A stretch of 64,000 nt of DNA, from positions 1 through 64,000 of the forward strand of contig JANXDG010000035.1 in assembly GCA_025059805.1 (NCBI GenBank), written 5' to 3'. Positions 1-8,537 of the stretch are shown one piece after another. The notes under the pieces were generated by a model that searched no databases, was not told where the DNA came from, and worked only from the letters and a program-made list of their open reading frames with translations. Within the stretch, counting starts at the first letter, position 1; every line of letters starts with the position of its first letter. A program made the position numbers and the translations under genes. The DNA is from Endomicrobiia bacterium (lineage in GTDB: Bacteria > Elusimicrobiota > Endomicrobiia > DTEH01).

Positions 1-449
1 TCCAACAACTCCTTGTCATCCATCAAATCTACCTTGTTTAAATATACAACCATCGCAGGTACCTCTACCTGACGAGCTAACAATATATGCTCCCTCGTCT
101 GCGGCATCGGTCCATCAGGCGCAGATACAACCAATATCGCACCATCCATCTGCGCCGCCCCAGTTATCATATTCTTTATGTAATCAGCATGACCTGGACA
201 ATCTATATGAGCATAATGCCGCTTGTCTGTCTCATACTCAACATGCGCTATAGATACTGTCAATATCTTGTCCTTGTCCCTAACAACTCCACCCTTCGCT
301 ATCTCAGCATAATCCATCTCTCTACTCCTACCCTGCTTTGCCAATACATGCGTTATCGCAGATGTCAACATCGTCTTACCATGATCTATATGCCCAATAG
401 TCCCTACATTTACATGAGGCTTAGTACGTTCAAACTTAGGCTTGCTCAT
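1..449 (-). CDS. tuf: Elongation factor Tu, N-terminal part (cut by window edge)
   Basis: The translating GTPase that delivers aminoacyl-tRNA to the ribosome. Translation from the ATG at 449 starts [20 protein letters not shown] and continues with the P-loop GHIDHGKT, the switch-[10 protein letters not shown] and the NKVD guanine-specificity motif, which together define EF-Tu. Only about 149 codons of the usual ~400 are inside the window; the rest lies before position 1. AAGGAGG sits 8 nt upstream of the ATG and confirms the start. The residue after GKT is Met, where many EF-Tu proteins have Thr. It lies downstream of rpmG on the same strand, which is not the usual tuf-rpmG-tRNA-Trp-secE order. 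Identification is secure. Confidence 0.97.
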   Translation of the reverse strand, partial: MSKPKFERTKPHVNVGTIGHIDHGKTMLTSAITHVLAKQGRSREMDYAEIAKGGVVRDKDKILTVSIAHVEYETDKRHYAHIDCPGHADYIKNMITGAAQMDGAILVVSAPDGPMPQTREHILLARQVEVPAMVVYLNKVDLMDDKELL

Positions 450-469
450 AAATTATTACCTCCTTTCTT

Positions 470-557
470 CCCCGATTTAGCCGACGCGGGGTCGGTTTCT
501 GCTTGATAAATTAAAGAAAAATCTCTCACAGCATAACAAAACTAAATACTTAGTTTT
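470..557 (-). promoter_or_regulatory. tuf leader with overlapping GC-rich hairpins
   Basis: The 125-nt gap between rpmG and tuf holds two mutually exclusive GC-rich stems. One pairs 481-485 (CCGAC) with 491-495 (GTCGG). The other pairs 470-474 (CCCCG) with 487-491 (CGGGG). They are conspicuous in AT-rich DNA and lie just before the tuf ribosome site. A third hairpin at 538-557 has perfect 8-bp arms (AAAACTAA/TTAGTTTT) and a 4-nt loop, and could be a weak terminator or processing site after rpmG. A role in controlling tuf is inference; no tRNA is present here. Confidence 0.3.
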
Positions 558-574
558 CTCGCATTCACACAAAC

Positions 575-730
575 CTATGCTTTAACAAGTTTGTGTAGAG
601 TATGTTTCTTACATTTTTTACAATATTTGTTTAACTCAAGTTTAACTTCTTTTTTTCTGTTTGACGAAAAATAATAATTTCTTTCTTTACACACTGTACA
701 TTGAAAATAGGTGATAAAACGTTCTGCCAT
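575..730 (-). CDS. rpmG: 50S ribosomal protein L33
   Basis: A 51-residue ribosomal large-subunit protein. The translation [20 protein letters not shown] followed by [20 protein letters not shown] and ending HKLVKA is a typical zinc-ribbon L33, with two CxxC knuckles (CTVC and CKKC) and the usual length. The start at 730 is preceded by GGAAG. It lies between hppA and tuf on the same strand. In many bacteria rpmG follows tuf and precedes tRNA-Trp and secE; here it precedes tuf and secE/nusG are absent. Confidence 0.93.
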   Translation of the reverse strand: MAERFITYFQCTVCKERNYYFSSNRKKEVKLELNKYCKKCKKHTLHKLVKA

Positions 731-804
731 AAGTGTTTCTTCCTTTCTCTAAATCTTATTCTTTATCCCTATATTTTTCTAAACCTTAGCTCAGTCAAAA
801 ATAA

Positions 805-2877
805 TTATTTCAAAAACGGCAGTATGCTGATTAACCACTCGTTAATTTTTATAAACAACCCACCAAAGACTAGTGATACTACTGACATAAGTTTAAGTAA
901 TATATTTAATGACGGTCCGGAAGTATCCTTAAACGGGTCGCCAACAGTATCGCCTACAACTGACGCTTTATGTGGTTCAGACCCTTTCCCGCCAAAGTTT
1001 CCTTCTTCAATATGTTTTTTAGCGTTATCCCAGGCACCGCCTGAATTCGCAAGATATATCGCTAACGGTACACCTGTAAGCAACGCACCTGCAAGAAATC
1101 CACCCAAGGATTCTTTGCCCAAAACAATACCTACTATTGCAGGAACTACTACTGCAGACAAACCTGGCAGTATCATTTTTTTCAATGCCGCCTGTGTTGT
1201 TATATCTACACATCGTGCAGAATCTGGCAACGCAGTGCCTTCAAGTAAACCAGGTATTTCTCTGAACTGTCTCCTAACTTCTTCTACTATAGAATATGCG
1301 GCACGTCCCACTGCCTGTAATGTTTTTGATATCAAAAAGAATGGTATCACACAACCAATAAACATCCCTGCGATAACTTTTGCATCAAGTATGTTTAACC
1401 CTTGCGCACCAAGACCTACAGTTTCAGCATATGCTGAGAACAAAGCTAATGCAGTGAGCGCAGCTGAACCTATAGCGAAACCTTTCCCTACGGCAGCTGT
1501 AGTGTTACCTACAGCATCAAGTCGTTCCGCCCTACGACGTACTTCTGCACCCATATGTGCCATTTCTGCAATACCGGCAGCGTTGTCAGCTATGGGACCG
1601 TAAGCGTCAATAGCAACTGTTGTACCGGTAAGAGCAAGCATACCAATAGCTGAAAGTGCTATACCAAACACACCTTGAAGTTTATACGCTATAACCGTAG
1701 CAATAGCTATCGCTACTAAAGGAACTACAGTTGACAACATTCCCACAGCTGTACCTTCAATGATAACAGTTGCGGGGCCTGTCCTTGCTTGCTCTGCAAC
1801 ACCGACTACAGTTTTACCCGAAGTATAATATTGTGCTGTGAAACCCACAAGCATACCAGCAGCAAGGCCTGACATCACTGCCCAGAATGCACCTATATCT
1901 TTGTATTTAGTAATTACTATTACTAACGATAAAACTGTAAAAATTACTAAACTTGCGATAAGTCCTTTATTAAGCACGACTTGTGGATCTTCATCTTTTT
2001 TTGTCCTGACAAAAAACACAGAGATTGCCGAGGATATAAGTCCTGCTACTGCTAAAAGTAAACACAACATCGCAGAATCTATACGTCTTAAGTTGAATAC
2101 CGCTATAATTAATCCTGAAACTATTGCACCAACATAAGATTCGTAAAGGTCAGCACCCATACCTGCAACATCGCCAACGTTGTCACCAACATTGTCCGCA
2201 ATAACAGCAGGATTTCTTGGGTCATCCTCAGGTATGCCTTTTTCAACTTTACCTACGAGGTCAGCACCAACATCTGCTGCTTTCGTATAAATTCCTCCGC
2301 CAACACGTGCAAATAACGCTATTGAACTTGCACCCATTGAGAAACCTACTATCATAGCGGTTGCTTCAGATACTGCTTGGGTTAAATCAGAACCTGTTGT
2401 TAGTAAGTACCAAATAAATGCTATGTATACTAATGACAAACCTAACAATCCTAACCCTACCACTGAAAGACCCATCACCGCACCACCTGGAAATGCAATA
2501 CCTAACGCATCGTTAAACGATAACTCACATTTTTTTGCAGTACGTGAAGAAGATAATGTTGAAATATTCATTCCAATGACACCGGCAAGCATTGAACATA
2601 TCGCACCGATAATAAACGCTATTGCAGTTTTCTTTGCTATACCAAAGAAGATAATAATGAACAGTGCTACTAAGAAATAAGAAACAGTTTTATATTCTCT
2701 TGACAGGAACGCAATCGCACCTTTACGGACAAGACCAGCGATGGTTTGCATTCGTTCAGTTCCCGGATCAGCAGATAAAACCCTGCGAGACAAGTACCAC
2801 ACGAATAACATTCCTGCTATCCCACTTAGTAGCGTCACCGGCAGTGTTGTTAGTTGTTGTATTATTGTTTGTATCAT
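805..2877 (-). CDS. hppA: Membrane-bound ion-pumping pyrophosphatase, K+-dependent type
   Basis: Hydrolyses pyrophosphate to pump H+ or Na+ across the cytoplasmic membrane. The 690-residue product has many hydrophobic spans and the catalytic signature DVGADLVGKVEKGIPEDDPR followed by NPAVIADNVGDNVGDVAGMG. The diagnostic GNTTAAVGKGFAI segment has Ala and Gly where K+-independent enzymes carry Lys and Thr, so this belongs to the K+-dependent class. Whether it pumps Na+ or H+ cannot be read here. The ATG at 2877 (MIQTIIQQ) is chosen over an upstream in-frame start because AAGGAGGT lies 5 nt before it and the N-terminus then fits the family. In an anaerobe it would recover energy from biosynthetic PPi. 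Confidence 0.96.
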   Translation of the reverse strand: MIQTIIQQLTTLPVTLLSGIAGMLFVWYLSRRVLSADPGTERMQTIAGLVRKGAIAFLSREYKTVSYFLVALFIIIFFGIAKKTAIAFIIGAICSMLAGVIGMNISTLSSSRTAKKCELSFNDALGIAFPGGAVMGLSVVGLGLLGLSLVYIAFIWYLLTTGSDLTQAVSEATAMIVGFSMGASSIALFARVGGGIYTKAADVGADLVGKVEKGIPEDDPRNPAVIADNVGDNVGDVAGMGADLYESYVGAIVSGLIIAVFNLRRIDSAMLCLLLAVAGLISSAISVFFVRTKKDEDPQVVLNKGLIASLVIFTVLSLVIVITKYKDIGAFWAVMSGLAAGMLVGFTAQYYTSGKTVVGVAEQARTGPATVIIEGTAVGMLSTVVPLVAIAIATVIAYKLQGVFGIALSAIGMLALTGTTVAIDAYGPIADNAAGIAEMAHMGAEVRRRAERLDAVGNTTAAVGKGFAIGSAALTALALFSAYAETVGLGAQGLNILDAKVIAGMFIGCVIPFFLISKTLQAVGRAAYSIVEEVRRQFREIPGLLEGTALPDSARCVDITTQAALKKMILPGLSAVVVPAIVGIVLGKESLGGFLAGALLTGVPLAIYLANSGGAWDNAKKHIEEGNFGGKGSEPHKASVVGDTVGDPFKDTSGPSLNILLKLMSVVSLVFGGLFIKINEWLISILPFLK

Positions 2878-2979
2878 TTTTACCTCCTTCTTAATGAATA
2901 AATTTTTCTTGATCTGACTCTGTTTATCACCTGAAGAACAAGTTTTTTTAGTGTGTCTGTAAAACAAAAATTACAGCTT

Positions 2980-3050
2980 CGGGGGCAGAAGGATTTGAAC
3001 CCTCAAGACCGGTTTTGGAGACCGGCAGTTTACCGTTAGCTTATGCCCCC
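2980..3050 (-). tRNA. tRNA-Trp (anticodon CCA)
   Basis: Read on the minus strand, the acceptor GGGGGCA pairs with TGCCCCC. The anticodon arm is CCGGT-CTCCAAA-ACCGG, giving CCA, and the T-arm is GAGGG-TTCAAAT-CCTTC. The discriminator is G. No 3' CCA is encoded, so the CCA end must be added after transcription. The D-stem is weak: A-T, G-C, a C-A mismatch, then T-A, with a 7-nt loop. It lies 16 nt after the MshEN-like gene and before hppA. Confidence 0.93.
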
Positions 3051-3066
3051 GTAAGAAAGTTTTCAA

Positions 3067-3519
3067 TTATTCCTCTTTGTTTTTTTGTCCCAACAAAGAA
3101 CTAACATCAAGACCAAGCTGTTTTGCTAACGCATAAAGTATTTGCTCGGGTTTACAATAGCCAAATTTAACAAGTATTTCACCAAGTTTTTCTTTATATC
3201 TGTTTTGTATTTCAACAGCTTCTTTAAGTTGTTCTTCAGTGATAATTTTTTCTTCAACAAGGATTGAACCTAAAAGTTTCTGTTGTGTAAGTTGCGATAA
3301 TATTTCTTTGCCAACAAACCTTTGTTGTGACGAAAACTCAACAAAGTTTAGTTTTGTCCTGTATAATATACCATTTGTGTCAATCCCGGAAAGTTCAAAC
3401 GACAACGGGATACGATTATGTTTTCTCTCACGCGCAACAATACTTAACATTTGCTCAATATTATTACATTCAACTGTTTTACCATCAGCGAACATAACTT
3501 TGCATTCAAGTAATTTCAT
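3067..3519 (-). CDS. MshEN / GspE-N-like domain protein
   Basis: A 150-residue soluble protein. Residues ~80-140 contain two consecutive repeats of the kind LGSILVEEKIITEEQLKEA and LGEILVKFGYCKPEQILYAL, the helical hairpin pattern of the MshEN domain found at the N-terminus of type II secretion and type IV pilus ATPases, where it can bind c-di-GMP. No ATPase domain follows. The first ~75 residues look like a small beta-rich domain and are not recognised. The Arg usually seen at the start of a ligand-binding MshEN repeat is not obvious, so nucleotide binding is uncertain. It may be a regulatory or adaptor protein. Confidence 0.6.
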   Translation of the reverse strand: MKLLECKVMFADGKTVECNNIEQMLSIVARERKHNRIPLSFELSGIDTNGILYRTKLNFVEFSSQQRFVGKEILSQLTQQKLLGSILVEEKIITEEQLKEAVEIQNRYKEKLGEILVKFGYCKPEQILYALAKQLGLDVSSLLGQKNKEE

Positions 3520-3544
3520 AAATTAAGATGGATTCTTTCTCACA

Positions 3545-3847
3545 TTATTTCACAATGCATTTTACAACTTCTGATTTTTTCAAAGTACGGTTTTTCTCAG
3601 GGTCAACAAGTCGTGCAACAAGAGTGTGTTTACCTGTTTGCATATTATGCCAATCATACCACCAGTATCCTACTGAATGCCGGCACTTAACGAAAGGTGC
3701 GCCGTCTATTGAAAGTTCTACTAAACCTTTATTTGGTGTGCCGATACGAACAGCGTAGTGTGCTTTGTATGTTATAACTTCACCATCCTTGGGATGGTCA
3801 ATAACTATTTCGTATTTTGGTTTCCTACCAGAAGTTTTCTTTTTCAT
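3545..3847 (-). CDS. Small Ig-like-fold protein, unknown function
   Basis: A 100-residue protein with a basic start (MKKKTSGRKPKYEIVIDHP) and an all-beta pattern: PKDGEVITYKAHYAVRIGTP, then VELSIDGAPFVKCR, VGYWWYDWHNMQTGKHTLVA and a final strand. This alternation, with a Gly-Lys-His-Thr turn before the last strands, resembles bacterial Ig-like domains that present an aromatic surface (WWYDW). No signal peptide is visible, so the product is probably cytoplasmic. It sits between the MshEN-like protein and a membrane-anchored coiled coil, with 25-nt gaps on both sides. The function is unknown. Confidence 0.6.
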   Translation of the reverse strand: MKKKTSGRKPKYEIVIDHPKDGEVITYKAHYAVRIGTPNKGLVELSIDGAPFVKCRHSVGYWWYDWHNMQTGKHTLVARLVDPEKNRTLKKSEVVKCIVK

Positions 3848-3872
3848 AATTTCTTTCTCCTATCACAGAGTG

Positions 3873-4439
3873 TTATTTTTCTCTCACTACATATAATTTT
3901 TCTTCAGGAATTTTTTTATCAATATGTTCAAGCATTATACGTATTGCACGAAATTCTTCAACCATGGTTCTGTCAATACGGTCCAAAATTTCTGCTTGCC
4001 GTGCTAAAGTTTGGTCCATTTTGTTTAACATCTCCGCCTGTCTGTCTAACATTTCTATTTGACGATTTTGAGTATCATTTATTTTGTTTAACATTTCTGT
4101 TTGACGGTTTTGAGTATCATCGATTTTTTTCAAAACTTCAGTTTGTTTGTTTAGAAGTTCTATTTGACGATTTTGAGTATCGTCTATTTTGCTTAATATC
4201 TCGCTTTGTTTGTTTAACATTTCACCTTGCTTGTTTAACATTTCAGTTAGTTTATTCAAAGTTTCATTTTGCTTGTTTAACGTTTCAGTTTGTTTATCAA
4301 CAACAGTTGCAATATATTTAGTTATCTGTGATGTCTCATAAATTATCTTTTTTGTGCCGTTAAACACAACGATTGCAACACCTGAGATACTTGCAACCGT
4401 ACCAACTATGGTTATAACGACACCTAGTATAGGATCCAT
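3873..4439 (-). CDS. Membrane-anchored heptad-repeat coiled-coil protein
   Basis: A 188-residue protein with one N-terminal membrane span (about residues 4-27). From about residue 45 to 165 follows a long run of near-identical heptads of the form LNKQTEVL and KIDDTQNRQ. The repeats are visible in the DNA as a cryptic tandem array. The pattern predicts a parallel coiled-coil stalk anchored in the inner membrane. No enzymatic motif is seen. Its gene ends 12 nt before that of the flavoprotein on its other side begins. Repeat number may vary between strains because the DNA repeats are so similar. The function is unknown. Confidence 0.65.
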   Translation of the reverse strand: MDPILGVVITIVGTVASISGVAIVVFNGTKKIIYETSQITKYIATVVDKQTETLNKQNETLNKLTEMLNKQGEMLNKQSEILSKIDDTQNRQIELLNKQTEVLKKIDDTQNRQTEMLNKINDTQNRQIEMLDRQAEMLNKMDQTLARQAEILDRIDRTMVEEFRAIRIMLEHIDKKIPEEKLYVVREK

Positions 4440-4453
4440 TACTTTGTCAACCC

Positions 4454-5026
4454 TTAGGGTTCAGTTAGTTTGATACGAATTCTATTTATGTAACTCTCAA
4501 TTTCTGTTTTGTGTTTAACAAGATCTTTTTTATTTTCTATTCTTCTTAAATAAAGATTGTCATCAACGAAAAAGTTAAAATTAAAAATATCAAAAAAATA
4601 TTTCATTGTCAAGTTTATACCAGTAAAAAGCTTTTCACCTTTCGTCGCACCGATGCATATTACTGAACCAAACCTATTTGGCAGGGTTAAATTTTTAAGC
4701 ACATACTTTCGTACCCAGTATGGTTGACATCTGTCTATCATAACTTTTGCGTAACCCGGTATGTGGTAAAAATATACAGGAGTTACAAAAATTAAACCGT
4801 CACAATGTTCAAATTCGTTATACAAAATTTGCATATCATCATACAGTTTGCATTTACCATATTTGTAACAGTAATTATAACAGCCAGCACAAGGTGAAAT
4901 TTTAAATTTGTGAAGATTAACAACCTGTAGGTTTATCTTTTTGTGAAGACAATTGTAAATTTTTTTAGTAAGTTCACTGCTACTACCCTGTCTATTTGGG
5001 CTAACATTTAATAGTAGAAGATTCAT
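4454..5026 (-). CDS. NADPH-dependent FMN reductase-like iron-sulfur flavoprotein
   Basis: A 190-residue flavodoxin-fold protein. It opens with the FMN-phosphate loop LLLLNVSPNRQGSSSELT and has DGLIFVTPVYFYHIPGYAK, the typical second FMN-binding stretch. Between them is a compact cysteine cluster, CAGCYNYCYKYGKC, close to the motif that binds [4Fe-4S] in archaeal and anaerobe Isf-type flavoproteins. This suggests an electron-transfer protein rather than a simple quinone reductase. Its gene begins 14 nt after apgM ends and is the last of the tight run of redox genes. Confidence 0.8.
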   Translation of the reverse strand: MNLLLLNVSPNRQGSSSELTKKIYNCLHKKINLQVVNLHKFKISPCAGCYNYCYKYGKCKLYDDMQILYNEFEHCDGLIFVTPVYFYHIPGYAKVMIDRCQPYWVRKYVLKNLTLPNRFGSVICIGATKGEKLFTGINLTMKYFFDIFNFNFFVDDNLYLRRIENKKDLVKHKTEIESYINRIRIKLTEP

Positions 5027-5040
5027 TTGAGGTAAGAAAT

Positions 5041-6270
5041 TTATGCTCCGTATTTGTCAAGTTTACCTGCATACGCCATTGCTAATGGTAAAATTTTTGT
5101 CATATGAACTATACCTAGCATACCACGGGAAAATTCTTGTTCAGTAAACATTTTGACGTTATTTCTTGGCGTTGGTGGATTTTTTGACCAGAGCGCTACA
5201 GGTACTGGATGCCAAGAATGTCCTTTGTTAACCGCAGGTGTTGAGTGGTCACCTGTTACTACTAAAACATCAGGTTGTAATGACAAAATTTCAGGTATAA
5301 TTTTATCAATTTCTTCAATTTTTTTAACTTTACCGTCAAAATTGCCATCTTCGCCAAGTTTGTCTGTATCTTTGATGTGTAGATAATAGAAATCATATGG
5401 CTGTGTAAATAATTCTTTTAGTTTGTTAACTTCATCCTGTATAGTTTCACAACCATGTATAACTTGCATACCAACAACCTGTGCTAAACCTTTATACATA
5501 GGATAAACAGCAATTGCTGCAGGTGTCAACTTATACACTTCTTGCATCTTTGGCATATTAGGAAATTTTGCAAAACCTCGTAGAAGTACATAGTTTGCTT
5601 TAGGTTCATCTTTCAATAATCGTGCAACTTCTTCTATAAATTTGTTGACAACTTCAGTTGTGAATTTTGCCTGAACAGTATCTACTGTTGGCTGTATCTT
5701 ATGTGGCTTATTACCTTCTTTATGCGGATCGTTCTCTGTAATATTTTCTACAAGGTCAGGATGACGAAATACACCTGCAAACCTATGCTCTTTACCAGGT
5801 TTAAGCAGTATTTCAACATTATCAATCCGAGATATATTTTTTTGAATTTTTCCTACAAGACGGACAGTTTCTTCTGTTGGTATTCTTCCTGCACGACGAT
5901 CTGTTATTATTCCGTTACTATCAATCGTAGCAAAATTACCACGGAACGCAAGGTCGTTCTCAGTAAGTTCCATACCTAAACCTAAAACTTCAAGTACACC
6001 ACGACCTATTAAGTATTTTACAGGATCGTAACCAAACAACGATAGATGTCCAGGACCGCTACCAGGTGTGATACCAAAATCTACAGGTACTGCAAGACCA
6101 CATAGAGACTCACTTGCAAGTTTGTCAAGGTTAGGATGTACTGCAACTTCAAGTTCTGTTTTACCAGTAGATGGTTCAGTTGCACCACCTAACCCGTCAA
6201 TAACTAAAAAAATTATTTTTTTCTCATTTTTTAAAGTTAATGTCTTAAGTAGCTCCAGATTATCCTCCAT
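5041..6270 (-). CDS. apgM: 2,3-bisphosphoglycerate-independent phosphoglycerate mutase, archaeal type
   Basis: Interconverts 3- and 2-phosphoglycerate in glycolysis and gluconeogenesis. The 409-residue product belongs to the alkaline-phosphatase superfamily: KIIFLVIDGLGG (metal-binding Asp) at ~18-29, then GITPGSGPGHLSLFGYDP with the nucleophilic Ser, and near the C-terminus VVTGDHSTPAVNKGHSWHP with metal-binding Asp and His. The size and motif spacing match the ~400-residue archaeal-type enzyme, not the ~510-residue GpmI. GGAG lies 7 nt before the ATG. A 70-nt gap separates it from the PreA-like gene, the largest gap in this part, and could hold a separate promoter. Confidence 0.92.
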   Translation of the reverse strand: MEDNLELLKTLTLKNEKKIIFLVIDGLGGATEPSTGKTELEVAVHPNLDKLASESLCGLAVPVDFGITPGSGPGHLSLFGYDPVKYLIGRGVLEVLGLGMELTENDLAFRGNFATIDSNGIITDRRAGRIPTEETVRLVGKIQKNISRIDNVEILLKPGKEHRFAGVFRHPDLVENITENDPHKEGNKPHKIQPTVDTVQAKFTTEVVNKFIEEVARLLKDEPKANYVLLRGFAKFPNMPKMQEVYKLTPAAIAVYPMYKGLAQVVGMQVIHGCETIQDEVNKLKELFTQPYDFYYLHIKDTDKLGEDGNFDGKVKKIEEIDKIIPEILSLQPDVLVVTGDHSTPAVNKGHSWHPVPVALWSKNPPTPRNNVKMFTEQEFSRGMLGIVHMTKILPLAMAYAGKLDKYGA

Positions 6271-6340
6271 TATTGTACTCCTTTCTCAAAACAAATTTTT
6301 TTCAGAAAAAATTGTGTCCATCAAGTTATAATTTTCTTTG

Positions 6341-7540
6341 TTACCACTGAATAGTTATTGCCCTTGTAGGACAGATTGATACACATAACCCACAAGCTTG
6401 ACATTTGTTTTTATCTATAAAACATACTTCATAGAACTCATCTTTCTTCTTAAATGATATCGCACCGTACACACAAGATGGTTCACAGGAATGACATCCT
6501 TTACAAAGTTTTTCGTCAACTTTTGAATAACCACCTTTTGTACGTACTTTTTGTCCTTTACCGATTTTCTTGATATACAACCTATGAACCTCTTTCAGTG
6601 AATAAATCTTATGTTCTTTCATCCAATCAACTAATTCGTTTAAGATACGAGTGTAAACTTTTGGTCCTTCAAGTATAGCAGCGGTACAAATCTGTACTGC
6701 AGTTGCACCTGCCATTATATGTTCAATAACATCTTTCCCCGAAAATATACCACCTACACCTATCACTGGTATTTTAACATTACGTGCAATATCAAACACA
6801 CAACGTACCGCCAAGGGTTTTATTGGCACACCTGAGATCCATCCGTAGCCAAATTTAGAACCAAGCAACGGTTTGCAGGTTTCAATATCAAAATGTAATG
6901 TTGGACCGAAAGAGTTAATAGCAACGATACCGTCACAACCTGCAGATTCTGCTTCTTTCGCCTGCTGAATTAAAGTTTCAGGATTATGAGGTGAAAGTTT
7001 TGCAAAAACCAACCCTTTGAAAAATTTTTTTATAGTTTTTGTAATATCACGGATGAGACCCGGCTGGATGTAATGTGTTGAAAATTCAATACCGTCAATA
7101 AAACCTAAAGCTGCAATTTTTGGTATTATGATTTTCATATCCTGAGGTGTATATCCAACAGATGCTATTATAGGCAAAGAAGCTTTACGTGCAATATGAT
7201 ATTCTTTTTCAAGCCATTCTTCTAATGTTTTCTCTGTCCACAATTCTGTATTAAGCATACCTGATTTTGTTTGTAATTCTGATTTTGTTATCTTGTAAGT
7301 ATTACCATTAATAGAGATATATTGATAAGTTGTAAGCATTGCACGGTCAACTACCATCATATTTGGTCGTGGTACAGGCGCTGGTTTCACAGATACTGTT
7401 TTACATACGATACAACCAACGCCTGCATCTGCTGCTTTTAGTAAAGTTTCGCCGTCACGAGATGAGGGTCCCGCAGCTGGCATAAGCGGATTTTTAAGTT
7501 TTAACCCTGCAAGGTTTACTGATAAGTCAATTTGTTTCAT
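6341..7540 (-). CDS. PreA-like dihydroorotate/dihydropyrimidine dehydrogenase with 2x[4Fe-4S]
   Basis: A 399-residue FMN-binding TIM barrel of the dihydroorotate dehydrogenase superfamily. The N-terminus MKQIDLSVNLAGLKLKNPL and MPAAGPSS are the usual first barrel strand. PVIGVGGIFSGKDVIEHIMA is the phosphate/FMN-binding segment. After residue ~340 comes a ferredoxin tail with CKGCHSCEPSC and CQACGLCVSICP, two [4Fe-4S] sites as in PreA. A biosynthetic role in pyrimidines is unlikely with this tail and without other pyr genes. Its place beside a radical SAM protein and AOR-1 suggests a flavin/ferredoxin electron partner or a reductase in the same pathway. The substrate is unknown. Confidence 0.8.
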   Translation of the reverse strand: MKQIDLSVNLAGLKLKNPLMPAAGPSSRDGETLLKAADAGVGCIVCKTVSVKPAPVPRPNMMVVDRAMLTTYQYISINGNTYKITKSELQTKSGMLNTELWTEKTLEEWLEKEYHIARKASLPIIASVGYTPQDMKIIIPKIAALGFIDGIEFSTHYIQPGLIRDITKTIKKFFKGLVFAKLSPHNPETLIQQAKEAESAGCDGIVAINSFGPTLHFDIETCKPLLGSKFGYGWISGVPIKPLAVRCVFDIARNVKIPVIGVGGIFSGKDVIEHIMAGATAVQICTAAILEGPKVYTRILNELVDWMKEHKIYSLKEVHRLYIKKIGKGQKVRTKGGYSKVDEKLCKGCHSCEPSCVYGAISFKKKDEFYEVCFIDKNKCQACGLCVSICPTRAITIQW

Positions 7541-7562
7541 ACAAAATCATCTCCTTCTTCTC

Positions 7563-8510
7563 TTAAATTTTAATTGTCGCATAACAAACAAAACAGTCTT
7601 GCTGAGCTATTTTAATTTGCTCTTTAATCTTATCTGTTATTCCTTTAATCAACTCAATCTCAAATTTTTCATCATCTAATACATTAACAATAGGTGTGTC
7701 AAAACGTCTGCAGGGATAAATTGTACCGTCACAAAGTATCGCGAAACCATCTCTACCAAAAATACATTCTGCAACTAGTACTTCTATTGATTCAAGTTTA
7801 AAGTCATCTTTATAGTTGTTTCTCAGTTTAACTGCTGGATAATATTTCAAAATATCGTAATCAACATCTAAAACTTCAGCAAGTTTTTTATAAAACATAA
7901 GTATTTTTTCATTCGGTAAAAGTTCATGTTTTAATTTTTTTGCCTCACCTACAGGAATAAATCGTTCAAATACAATTTCGTAAATACCTTTGCTGAAAAA
8001 AAAGTTAATGAACTCTTCAAATTGGTCTATTAAACTATGTATATTAGAATTCAACAATGTTGTCATCAATCCAATTTTGTAATTATAAACTAATTGTTCA
8101 AGATTTTTTGTAACTTTTTTAAAAACCGAATTGCCACGTATAAGGTCGTTAATTTCACGTTGATGACTTTCCAACGAAACATACAACATATTCAACTTTG
8201 ATATCGTCTGCAGAATAGAATCTGGAATAATAGTACCATTTGTTATAAAATTTATGGTTTTGACAGCGTCAATATTATCAAGATATAAAGCAAGATCGTA
8301 CACTTCTGGTTTTAAAAACGGTTCACCACCAGTTAATGTTATAATTAAACTACGTCCTGAATTATTAGCAAACTTTATAATTTTGTTTGCTAAAGATATT
8401 AATTCGTCAAACCCCAACTCTTTTCTGTAAGGTTCACGGTAGCAATGTGTACATTTAAGATTACATCGTTCTGTTATGTGCCATTGGATATGGAAAAGTT
8501 TATTGTTCAT
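7563..8510 (-). CDS. Radical SAM / SPASM protein associated with AOR
   Basis: A 315-residue radical SAM enzyme. The cluster motif CNLKCTHC (Cys16, 20, 23) is followed by ITLTGGEPFL (SAM-binding GGEP at 61-64). The C-terminal SPASM-like part has CIFGRDGFAILCDGTIYPC and a final CFVC, enough cysteines for at least one auxiliary cluster. Radical SAM proteins of this size next to tungsten oxidoreductases have been described as putative maturases of the W-enzyme or of an associated peptide; that assignment is from memory and context. It is encoded 27 nt downstream of AOR-1. No precursor peptide ORF was found between the genes. A cofactor or protein-modification role is inference. Confidence 0.8.
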   Translation of the reverse strand: MNNKLFHIQWHITERCNLKCTHCYREPYRKELGFDELISLANKIIKFANNSGRSLIITLTGGEPFLKPEVYDLALYLDNIDAVKTINFITNGTIIPDSILQTISKLNMLYVSLESHQREINDLIRGNSVFKKVTKNLEQLVYNYKIGLMTTLLNSNIHSLIDQFEEFINFFFSKGIYEIVFERFIPVGEAKKLKHELLPNEKILMFYKKLAEVLDVDYDILKYYPAVKLRNNYKDDFKLESIEVLVAECIFGRDGFAILCDGTIYPCRRFDTPIVNVLDDEKFEIELIKGITDKIKEQIKIAQQDCFVCYATIKI

Positions 8511-8537
8511 AGCTTACCGTTTGGCAAATATAAATTC

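Noticed and set aside
87-506. 139-codon plus-strand frame
   Set aside because: It is antisense to tuf and its codon pattern mirrors the EF-Tu reading frame.
450-574. A tRNA between tuf and rpmG
   Set aside because: GC-rich stems are present, but there is no acceptor/T-arm/anticodon layout; only hairpins can be drawn.
701-1603. 300-codon plus-strand reading frame
   Set aside because: It is antisense to hppA, whose minus-strand translation matches a conserved family throughout. Low-complexity Pro/Ser/Thr content is typical of a shadow frame.
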